From positions 1-13,085 of the forward strand of contig JANYBA010000253.1 in the NCBI GenBank assembly GCA_025360985.1: a stretch of 13,085 nucleotides of DNA, written 5' to 3'. The translations under genes were made by a program, and so were the position numbers. Numbering within the stretch: position 1 is the stretch's first letter; every line of letters starts with the position of its first letter. The notes under the pieces are model-generated. The model worked only from the letters and a program-made list of their open reading frames with translations, did no database searches and was not told where the DNA came from. Source of the DNA: Gammaproteobacteria bacterium. Lineage in GTDB: Bacteria > Pseudomonadota > Gammaproteobacteria > Xanthomonadales > Xanthomonadaceae. Below, piece by piece: positions 7,295-13,085 of this stretch.

Positions 7295-7300
7295 TAGGCT
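7295..7300 (+). promoter_or_regulatory. Possible -10 box directly before the radical SAM gene
   Basis: TAGGCT fits the loose TANNNT pattern and ends six bases before the ATG at 7307. No Shine-Dalgarno is present between them (GGCGCG only). It has the same geometry as the box before the divergent cls gene 50 bases away. The match to TATAAT is only three of six, so this rests mainly on position. Confidence 0.28.
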
Positions 7301-7306
7301 GGCGCG

Positions 7307-8386
7307 ATGACGGATTCCAGGGCCGGCCGAATCAAGGGGCGGGGCGCGATCGGCAATGTCGATGGCCGTTTCGCCCAGCGCGTGGTCGAGGCGGTCGACG
7401 ACGGCTGGTACCGGGACGGCGAGCCGGCGCCGCACCCGGCCACGCAAGTCACCGACGAATCCGCGCGCTCGATCATCAGCCAAAACGACTCGCCCGACCT
7501 GCCGTTCGCGCAGTCGATCAATCCCTACCGCGGCTGCGAGCACGGTTGCTTCTATTGCTTCGCACGGCCCACGCACAGCTACCTCGAGCTCTCGCCTGGG
7601 CTCGACTTCGAAACGAAGTTGTACGCCAAGACCAATGCCGCCGAGCGCCTGCGCGCCGAACTGACCAAGCCCGGCTACCGCTGCCTGCCGATCGCACTCG
7701 GCACCAACACTGATCCCTACCAGCCGATCGAACGCCGGTACCGGATCACCCGGCAGGTCCTCGAACTGCTGGCCGAATGCCGGCACCCGTTTTCGATCGT
7801 CACCAAGAACGCGATGGTCGAGCGCGACCTCGACCTGCTGGCGCCAATGGCGGAGCAGAACGTGGTCAAGGTTTTCCTGTCGGTGACCACGCTCGACAAT
7901 CGCCTGGCCGCGAAGATGGAGCCGCGCGCCAGCGCACCGCACCGCCGCCTTCAGGCGATCAAGCGGCTCTGCGACGCCGGCGTGCCGACTGGCGTGATGT
8001 TCGCGCCGGTGATCCCGATGGTGAACGATGCCGAGCTCGAGGCGGTGCTCACGGCTTCGCGCGAAGCCGGCGCCGACAGTGCCGGCTACGTGCTGGTGCG
8101 CTTGCCGCACGAACTCAAGGGCCTGTTCCGGGACTGGCTGCGCGAACACCTGCCCGAACGCGCCGACCGCGTGATGAGCCTGATCCGGCAATCGCGCGGC
8201 GGCGCCGAGTACGACGCCACGTTCGGCAAGCGCATGCGCGGCGAAGGCGTGTTCGCCGACCTGATCGCCCGGCGCTTCGCCACCTGCCGGCGCAAGCTCG
8301 GATTCACCGGCGGCCGCGAACGCGTGCTGGACAGCGCGCAGTTCGTTGCGCCGAGGAAAGCCACGGCGCAGGGCGAACTGTTCTAG
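7307..8386 (+). CDS. PA0069-family radical SAM protein
   Basis: This 359-residue protein has the cluster-binding motif C-x3-C-x2-C at Cys77, Cys81 and Cys84 (RGCEHGCFYCFARPTH). That motif should bind a 4Fe-4S cluster that cleaves S-adenosylmethionine to a radical. The surrounding SINPYRGCEHGC, the ALGTNTDPYQPIE segment near 145 and the VFLSVTTLD segment near 200 are what I know from the PA0069-like group, related to spore photoproduct lyase (SplB). No substrate is established for this group to my knowledge. The N-terminal GRIKGRGAIGNVDGRF is also typical and supports the ATG at 7307. It is divergent from cls and converges on the GlsB-like gene with a 16-base gap, so it is probably a single-gene unit. 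Repair of DNA lesions is sometimes suggested from the SplB relationship, but nothing in the sequence shows it. Confidence 0.92.
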   Translation: MTDSRAGRIKGRGAIGNVDGRFAQRVVEAVDDGWYRDGEPAPHPATQVTDESARSIISQNDSPDLPFAQSINPYRGCEHGCFYCFARPTHSYLELSPGLDFETKLYAKTNAAERLRAELTKPGYRCLPIALGTNTDPYQPIERRYRITRQVLELLAECRHPFSIVTKNAMVERDLDLLAPMAEQNVVKVFLSVTTLDNRLAAKMEPRASAPHRRLQAIKRLCDAGVPTGVMFAPVIPMVNDAELEAVLTASREAGADSAGYVLVRLPHELKGLFRDWLREHLPERADRVMSLIRQSRGGAEYDATFGKRMRGEGVFADLIARRFATCRRKLGFTGGRERVLDSAQFVAPRKATAQGELF

Positions 8387-8402
8387 GCGGGAACAGCGGG
8401 CT

Positions 8403-8657
8403 TCAACGTCGCCGGATCAGGCCGATCAATACCAGCACCACGATCGCACCGATCATCGCGTTGAGGATGGCACCAACGATGCCGGCGCTCAATACGATGC
8501 CAAGCCGGCCCAGCAACCAGCTGCCGACGAAGGCGCCGATGATGCCGACGACGATGTTGCCGAGCAGGCCGAAGCCGTAGCCGCGGACGATTTGTCCGGC
8601 GAGCCAACCGGCGATGGCGCCGATCAACAGGATGAGGAGCAAGGTTTCCATTGGCAT
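8403..8657 (-). CDS. GlsB/YeaQ/YmgE-family small membrane protein
   Basis: This 84-residue, almost wholly hydrophobic protein belongs to the group once called transglycosylase-associated proteins and often described as stress-response membrane proteins. The diagnostic stretch is GWLAGQIVRGYGFGLLGN at residues 17-34, followed by VVGIIGAFVGSWLL. Three membrane helices are likely (about 4-21, 33-50 and 55-80), with a short basic IRRR tail. The start at 8657 is chosen over the ATG two codons inside because GGGAG at 8666-8670 stands eight bases before it. The gene is downstream of fbp on the same strand with a 68-base gap, so it may be expressed with fbp or from its own promoter. The molecular role of the family is not known. 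Confidence 0.92.
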   Translation of the reverse strand: MPMETLLLILLIGAIAGWLAGQIVRGYGFGLLGNIVVGIIGAFVGSWLLGRLGIVLSAGIVGAILNAMIGAIVVLVLIGLIRRR

Positions 8658-8665
8658 GGTGCGTT

Positions 8666-8670
8666 CTCCC
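8666..8670 (-). promoter_or_regulatory. Ribosome-binding site deciding the GlsB-like start
   Basis: GGGAG on the minus strand lies eight bases before the ATG at 8657 and fourteen before the alternative ATG at 8651. It therefore favours the longer, 84-residue product. Confidence 0.7.
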
Positions 8671-8725
8671 GAAGAGTGAACCGATGGTACCAGGACAGGC
8701 GCCGGACGCACCGTAACACGAACGG

Positions 8726-9745
8726 TCAGGCCGGGTCGGTGTGGTATCGCACGGCCACGGCGACTTCGTTTTTCGAGCCGAGGAAGACCGGGATGCGCTG
8801 GTGCAGCTCGCGCGGCTCGACGTCGAGCAATCGGCCGCGACCGGTGCTGGCGCCGCCGCCGGCCTGCTCGACGATGAAGGCCATCGGGTTGGCTTCGTAC
8901 ATCAGGCGCAGGCGGCCGCCCTTGTCGCGGCACTTGGCGTCGAGCGGATAGATGAAGACGCCGCCGCGGGTCAGGATGCGGTGCACGTCGGCGACCATGC
9001 TGGCGACCCAACGCATGTTGAAATCCTTGCCGCGCGGGCCGGTCTTGCCGGCGAGCAGGTCGGCCACGTAGCGCTGCATCGGCGCTTCCCAGTGCCGCTG
9101 GTTGGAAACATTCACGGCGAATTCCTGGGTGTCCTCGGGAATGCGCAGATCGCGCCGGGTCAGCATGAAGCTGCCCTGCTCGCGGTCGAGGGTGAAGGCG
9201 TGCGTGCCGCGGCCGAGCGTGAGCACCAGCATCGTGCTCGGTCCGTAGGTGGTGTAGCCGGCGCAGACCTGCGCCGAGCCCGGTTGCAGGAAATGCTCGT
9301 CGTGCGGTTCGGTGACCTCGTCCGGGCAGTGCAAGACCGAGAAGATGGTGCCGACGGAAATGTTCACGTCGATGTTGGAACTGCCGTCGAGAGGATCGAA
9401 CAGCAACAGGTAATTGCCCTTGGGAAACGCGTGCGGGATCGGATGGGCGTGGTCCATTTCCTCCGAGGCCAGGCCGGCCAGGTGGCCACCCCATTCATTG
9501 GCCTCGAGCAGGATCTCGTTGGACAGCACGTCGAGCTTCTTCTGCGCCTCGCCCTGGATATTGAGTTGAATTGAATCAGCGGTGCCGGCTTCGCCGAGCA
9601 CGCCACCGAGCGCGCCCTTGCCGATCGCCGTGGAAATAGTCTTGCAGGCGCGCGCCACGACTTCGATCAGCAGGCGCAGGTCGGCGTTGATGTGGCCGGC
9701 GTGCTGCTCCTCGATCAGGAAGCGGGTCAGGGAAATCGGCTTCAT
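8726..9745 (-). CDS. fbp: Fructose-1,6-bisphosphatase class 1
   Basis: Fbp hydrolyses fructose 1,6-bisphosphate to fructose 6-phosphate, the committed step of gluconeogenesis, in the cytosol. The 339-residue product is full length for class 1 (about 330-340). The metal-binding and catalytic core is plain: SEEMDHA with Glu95 and Glu96, then [20 protein letters not shown] with Asp117, Asp120 and Asn124. The C-terminal substrate region has [22 protein letters not shown] and [15 protein letters not shown], and it ends with the usual [15 protein letters not shown]. The ATG at 9745 gives the normal N-terminus (LTRFLIEEQ); only a weak GCGAG precedes it. TACAAT at 9775-9780 on this strand matches the -10 consensus at five of six and would give a leader of about 22 bases, though without a good -35. 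It diverges from the MgtC/SapB-like gene across 68 bases. I see no intrinsic terminator after it. Confidence 0.97.
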   Translation of the reverse strand: MKPISLTRFLIEEQHAGHINADLRLLIEVVARACKTISTAIGKGALGGVLGEAGTADSIQLNIQGEAQKKLDVLSNEILLEANEWGGHLAGLASEEMDHAHPIPHAFPKGNYLLLFDPLDGSSNIDVNISVGTIFSVLHCPDEVTEPHDEHFLQPGSAQVCAGYTTYGPSTMLVLTLGRGTHAFTLDREQGSFMLTRRDLRIPEDTQEFAVNVSNQRHWEAPMQRYVADLLAGKTGPRGKDFNMRWVASMVADVHRILTRGGVFIYPLDAKCRDKGGRLRLMYEANPMAFIVEQAGGGASTGRGRLLDVEPRELHQRIPVFLGSKNEVAVAVRYHTDPA

Positions 9746-9774
9746 GTTGGGCTCGCGGCGATCTGGAAACGGCC

Positions 9775-9780
9775 ATTGTA
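9775..9780 (-). promoter_or_regulatory. Possible -10 box of the fbp promoter
   Basis: TACAAT on the minus strand matches TATAAT at five of six positions in a GC-rich gap and lies 29 bases before the fbp ATG. No hexamer resembling TTGACA stands 16-18 bases upstream, so it could be an activator-dependent promoter or chance. Confidence 0.3.
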
Positions 9781-9804
9781 ATGGGCGTGGCAGAATTGGC
9801 GCAG

Positions 9805-9809
9805 AGGAG
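9805..9809 (+). promoter_or_regulatory. Ribosome-binding site deciding the MgtC/DUF4010 start
   Basis: AGGAG lies four bases before the ATG at 9814, within a longer AGAGGAG. It supports this start over the in-frame ATG at 9781, which would add eleven residues (including LAQRSA) that do not fit the hydrophobic N-terminus. Confidence 0.7.
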
Positions 9810-9813
9810 CGCC

Positions 9814-11052
9814 ATGCCTGATCTTCCCAATACCCTGGTGTCCCTGCTGGCGGCCCTTGGCCTCGGCGTGCTGATCGGCGCCGTGCGCCAACGCCAGCAT
9901 CCCGACACCCTCGCCGGCCTGCGCACGCATGGACTGGCGGCCCTGCTCGGCGCGATCGCCTACACGCTCGGCGAGCCCGTGTTCCTGGTGCTGCTCGCCC
10001 TGGTCGCGGGCTTGGTGCTGATCAGCTATTGGCGGCAATCGGCGCAAGACATCGGCCTGACCGGCGAAGTGGCCTTGGTGCTGACGGTCTTGCTGGGCGC
10101 CCTGTCCTGCCGCCAGCCGGTCCTGGCGGTGGGCCTGGCGGTGGTCACCGCCAGCCTGCTCTACGCCAAGGCGACCCTGCATCGATTCGCCCAGCAGGTG
10201 CTCAGCGAGCGCGAGGTGCACGACGGCCTCGTGCTGTTGGCGGCGGCCTTGGTGATCCTGCCCTTGTTGCCCGACCACCCGATCGGCCCGTACCGGAGCC
10301 TGAACCCGGCGACGCTGTGGAAGCTGGCGGTGCTGGTGATGGCGATCAGCGCGCTCGGCCACACGGCGCTGCGCGTCATCGGCAATCGCTGGGGCCTGGC
10401 AGTGGCGGGCTTTTTTGCCGGCTATGTCTCCTCCACCGCCGCGGTGGCCGGTTTCGGACAGCGCGTGCGCGAGGTGCCGGCGCTGCTGCGACCAGCGGTG
10501 GCAGCGGCGTTGCTGTCCAACCTGGCGTCCCTGAGCCTGTTCTTGCCGGTGTTGCTGGCGGTGGCGCCGACGCTGTTGCCGATCATCGCGCCCGAGCTGA
10601 TCGCTGCCGGCGCCGTGCTGTTGCTGGGCGGCCTGCTCGGCCTGCGCGGCAACGGCGACGGGGTTCTGGCGCCAACGGCGGAGCAACGCATGTTCCGGGT
10701 CGACCAAGCCCTGGCCTTCGTCGCGATCATCGCCGTCGTGCTGATGGCTTCGGCAGCCATGAATGCCTGGTTGGGTCCGCATGGCGCATTGATCGCCGCG
10801 GTGGTCGCGGCGCTGGCAGAATTGCACGCCGCCGTGGCCACGCTCGGGCAATTGTTCCAGCAAGGCGTGCTCGACGCGCCGCAGGCGCGCTGGGGGCTGC
10901 TAGGCTTGCTCGCCGCGAGCACGCTGGCAAAATCCGGCGTGGCCTTCATCAGCGGCGGCCGCGCCTACGGGCTGCGCGTCGCCACCGGCCTGGTGGCGAT
11001 GCTGGCGACGGTGGTGGCGACGATATTGTTCTTTCTGACGGCGAGCCACTAG
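9814..11052 (+). CDS. MgtC/SapB-family membrane protein with C-terminal DUF4010
   Basis: This 412-residue integral membrane protein has about a dozen hydrophobic segments. The N-terminal third resembles MgtC/Sap[18 protein letters not shown], then [17 protein letters not shown], with the typical GLRT motif at 32-35. The rest matches what I know of DUF4010: [24 protein letters not shown] at about 131-154, [14 protein letters not shown], and [17 protein letters not shown] near 200. MgtC relatives act in magnesium or acid stress in some pathogens, but for this long DUF4010 form the transported substrate, if any, is unknown. The start at 9814 is set by AGGAG four bases upstream. The MATE gene follows after 27 bases on the same strand, so the two are probably co-transcribed. 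A role in export or ion balance beside the MATE pump is inference. Confidence 0.87.
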   Translation: MPDLPNTLVSLLAALGLGVLIGAVRQRQHPDTLAGLRTHGLAALLGAIAYTLGEPVFLVLLALVAGLVLISYWRQSAQDIGLTGEVALVLTVLLGALSCRQPVLAVGLAVVTASLLYAKATLHRFAQQVLSEREVHDGLVLLAAALVILPLLPDHPIGPYRSLNPATLWKLAVLVMAISALGHTALRVIGNRWGLAVAGFFAGYVSSTAAVAGFGQRVREVPALLRPAVAAALLSNLASLSLFLPVLLAVAPTLLPIIAPELIAAGAVLLLGGLLGLRGNGDGVLAPTAEQRMFRVDQALAFVAIIAVVLMASAAMNAWLGPHGALIAAVVAALAELHAAVATLGQLFQQGVLDAPQARWGLLGLLAASTLAKSGVAFISGGRAYGLRVATGLVAMLATVVATILFFLTASH

Positions 11053-11079
11053 TCGGATACCCAACGAGAGAGACGACGC

Positions 11080-12447
11080 ATGAAAGACCTGACCCAAGGA
11101 CCGATCGCCCGGCACATCCTGGAAATGGCCGCGCCCATGGCGATCGGCATGCTGATTCAGACCGTGTACTTCCTGGTTGATCTGTATTTCGTCGCCCACT
11201 TGGGCGACGCCGCGATCGCCGGCGTCAGTTCGGCGGGCCTGGTGATGTTCATCGTGATGGCCCTGACCCAGATGCTCGGCGTGGGCACGGTGGCGCTGAT
11301 CGCGCACGCGGTCGGACGCAAGGACCAGGCCGACGCCAACCTGATCTTCAACCAGTCGCTGGTGCTGTCGGCGGCCTGCGGCGTGCTGACCCTGGTGGGC
11401 GGCTACGCAATTACCGGGCCGTACATGGGCATGATCGGCGCCGACGCCGCGACCGCGGCCGCCGGCGTTGAGTACCTGTATTACTACTTGCCGGGGCTGG
11501 CGCTGCAGTTTGCGTTGATCGCGATGGGCTCGGCCCTGCGCGGCACCGGCATCGTCAAGCCGACGATGATGGTGCAGATGGCGACGGTGGCGCTGAACGT
11601 GATCCTCGCGCCGGTGCTTATCGCCGGCTGGGGCACCGGCCATCCGCTCGGCGTCGCTGGCGCCGGCCTGGCCAGCTCGGTGTCGATCGCGGTCGGCGTG
11701 CTGATGATGGCGGCGTATTTCACGCGCCTGGAAAAATACGTCGCCTACCACGGCGAGCAATGGCGCCCGCGCCTCGATACCTGGAAGCGGATGCTCGCCA
11801 TCGGCTTGCCCGCGGGCGGCGAGTTTGCCCTCATGTTCGTGTTGATGGCGGCGATCTACGCGATCATCCGCGACTTCAGCGCCGCGGCGCAGGCCGGCTT
11901 CGGCGTCGGTTCGCGGGTCATGCAGGCGGTATTCCTGCCGGTGATGGCGATCGCGTTCTCGGCCGCGCCGATCGCCGGGCAGAATTTCGGTGCCAAGAAA
12001 CCCGAGCGCGTGCGCGAAACCCTGCGCTCGGCCGCGCTGCTGAGCAGCGCGCTGATGTTGCTGCTGACCCTGGCCTGCCAGTGGCGGCCGGACCTGTTCA
12101 TCGGCTTGTTCACGTCCGATCCGGCGGTGGTCGCGGTCGGCGCGCAATTCCTGCACATCATTTCCTGGAACTTCGTCGCCCAGGGCATCATCTTCGCCTG
12201 TTCGGGCATGTTCCAGGCCATGGGCAATACCTGGCCGGCGATGCTCAGCACCGCGACCCGGCTGGTCACCTTCGTGCTTCCGGCGCTGTGGTTGTCGCAC
12301 CAGCCCGGCTTCAAGATCGAAAGCGTCTGGTACCTGTCGGTGGCGACGGTGACATTGCAGGCGATCACCAGCCTGTTGCTGGTGCGTTGGCAGCTGCGCA
12401 AGCGACTGCAGTTCGATGTCGCCGCCGAGGTTGCGTCCGCCGGCTAA
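11080..12447 (+). CDS. MATE-family efflux transporter
   Basis: This 455-residue protein is the usual length for multidrug and toxic compound extrusion pumps, which export organic cations or metabolites using a sodium or proton gradient. It has twelve likely membrane helices in two similar halves. Typical features are MAAPMAIGMLIQTVYFLVDLYFVAHLG at the start of the first half, MGSALRGTGIVKPTMM near 150, and GLPAGGEFALMF near the start of the second half. Also typical are APIAGQNFGAKKPERVRE (the conserved QN.GA motif) and CSGMFQAMGNTWPAM. The ATG at 11080 is preceded by a GAGAGAG ribosome site seven bases away. It lies 27 bases after the MgtC/DUF4010 gene. Its TAA overlaps the TAG of the convergent phenylalanine hydroxylase gene (CTAA at 12444-12447). 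The substrate cannot be told from sequence. Confidence 0.94.
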   Translation: MKDLTQGPIARHILEMAAPMAIGMLIQTVYFLVDLYFVAHLGDAAIAGVSSAGLVMFIVMALTQMLGVGTVALIAHAVGRKDQADANLIFNQSLVLSAACGVLTLVGGYAITGPYMGMIGADAATAAAGVEYLYYYLPGLALQFALIAMGSALRGTGIVKPTMMVQMATVALNVILAPVLIAGWGTGHPLGVAGAGLASSVSIAVGVLMMAAYFTRLEKYVAYHGEQWRPRLDTWKRMLAIGLPAGGEFALMFVLMAAIYAIIRDFSAAAQAGFGVGSRVMQAVFLPVMAIAFSAAPIAGQNFGAKKPERVRETLRSAALLSSALMLLLTLACQWRPDLFIGLFTSDPAVVAVGAQFLHIISWNFVAQGIIFACSGMFQAMGNTWPAMLSTATRLVTFVLPALWLSHQPGFKIESVWYLSVATVTLQAITSLLLVRWQLRKRLQFDVAAEVASAG

Positions 12448-13085
12448 ACGTCGCCGCCGGTGTGCCAGCCCTCGCCGCTGCCACGGTGGAAGACGTCGTC
12501 GCCGGCGAGCACGTCGCCGGCCGGGATCGTGTCGAGCGCGGCGAGCTCGTCGTAGTAGGGCCGGAAATCCGGCTCGGTCGCCCGCATCAATTGCTCGAAG
12601 GCGTCGATCACGAAGTAGGTCTTCTGGTAGGTGTCGATGCGGTAACGCGTGCGCATGATCCGCGTGAGATCGAAGCCGATGCGGTTGGGCGCGGCTGATT
12701 CCAGGCAATAGATGCTCTCGCCCTTGGAACTGAGGATGCCGGCGCCGTAGATGCGCAGGCCTTCGGCAGTGTTGATCAGGCCGAATTCGACCGTGTACCA
12801 GTACAGCCGCGTCAATTGCGCCAACGCCTCCGGACCAATGCCGTGCGCCTTGACGCCGCCCAGGCCGTAGGCCTGCATGTAATCGGCAAACACCGGATTC
12901 ATCAACAGCGGCACATGCCCAAACAAATCGTGGAATAAATCCGGCTCGCTCAGGTAGTCGAGCTGCTCGGGTTTGCGGATCCACCAGGTCACCGGGAAGC
13001 GGCGGTGGGCAAGGTGTTCGAAAAAGGTCAGCTCCGGCAACAGCCCTTCCACGCCGACCAGCGTCCAGCCGGTCTTGGCCTGCAA
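12444..13085 (-). CDS. phhA: Phenylalanine-4-hydroxylase, C-terminal 213 residues (partial)
   Basis: The enzyme hydroxylates phenylalanine to tyrosine using oxygen, a pterin cofactor and one iron. The visible part holds the catalytic core. The iron ligands are the two histidines of FHDLFGHVP (residues 52 and 57 of the fragment) and the glutamate of WYTVEFGL (residue 100). The pterin-side motif is GVEGLLP at 11-17, and SSKGES appears near 120. The C-terminus (IDTYQKTYFVIDAFEQL) is typical of the bacterial single-domain enzyme. The first visible codon is a leucine TTG at the window edge, not a start; roughly 80-90 residues should lie to the right. The TAG overlaps the TAA of the MATE gene. Nothing about its promoter can be seen. 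Confidence 0.95.
   Translation of the reverse strand: MQAKTGWTLVGVEGLLPELTFFEHLAHRRFPVTWWIRKPEQLDYLSEPDLFHDLFGHVPLLMNPVFADYMQAYGLGGVKAHGIGPEALAQLTRLYWYTVEFGLINTAEGLRIYGAGILSSKGESIYCLESAAPNRIGFDLTRIMRTRYRIDTYQKTYFVIDAFEQLMRATEPDFRPYYDELAALDTIPAGDVLAGDDVFHRGSGEGWHTGGDV

Noticed and set aside
5762..7297. Plus-strand open frame across cardiolipin synthase
   Set aside because: It is a shadow rich in Gly, Arg, Gln and His; the minus strand encodes both HKD motifs and the membrane helices of a known enzyme.
8658..8712. Seven-base inverted repeat (GGTGCGT / ACGCACC) between fbp and the GlsB-like gene
   Set aside because: The arms are short and 41 bases apart with no T-run; this is expected by chance in GC-rich DNA.
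8707..8728. Small hairpin (ACCGT / ACGGT) just after the fbp stop
   Set aside because: Only five base pairs with no T-tract, so it is not a credible intrinsic terminator.
10900..12984. Long minus-strand open frame across the MATE gene and part of phhA
   Set aside because: It is made of repetitive Arg/His/Gln/Gly sequence complementary to hydrophobic codons and is out of frame with phhA, whose true frame is clear.

Overview
The window is ordinary chromosomal DNA from a very GC-rich gammaproteobacterium, most likely of the Xanthomonadales/Lysobacterales. The reasons are the several ExbD paralogues next to pdxJ, a large periplasmic-propeller diguanylate cyclase, a PA0069-type radical SAM protein, phenylalanine hydroxylase, and short intergenic gaps. 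Lineage is inferred from gene content and protein style, not from a search. I see no mobile element, CRISPR array, tRNA, rRNA or integration scar. No stretch longer than about 120 bp lacks a gene.

Left part (1-1084, + strand): the 3' end of one exbD, a complete second exbD, a strong intrinsic terminator, then a third exbD with its own probable promoter. These belong to a TonB-ExbB-ExbD energy-transducing cluster whose other genes lie left of the window. The third exbD converges on pdxJ (- strand, vitamin B6 synthesis), with overlapping stop codons. pdxJ is divergent from a 960-residue membrane diguanylate cyclase (1942-4824, +) with a signal peptide, sensor propeller, Y_Y_Y domain, one membrane helix and GGDEF.

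Middle part (4836-8386): three minus-strand genes, in transcription order cardiolipin synthase, a small two-helix membrane protein, and a 4'-phosphopantetheinyl transferase that overlaps the preceding stop codon and has no ATG/GTG/TTG start. Divergent from cardiolipin synthase is a radical SAM protein of the PA0069 family.

Right part (8403-13085): a GlsB/YeaQ-type small membrane protein and class 1 fructose-1,6-bisphosphatase (both -), then an MgtC/SapB-DUF4010 membrane protein and a MATE exporter in tandem (+). Last is the C-terminal two thirds of phenylalanine-4-hydroxylase (-), running off the right edge. Its stop overlaps the MATE stop.

The genes are mostly housekeeping, membrane and signalling functions in small transcription units. 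I did not find a convincing undescribed multi-gene system. The points most worth checking are the start of the phosphopantetheinyl transferase, a repeated -10-like box six bases before three start codons (possible leaderless mRNAs), and the third exbD isolated behind a terminator.
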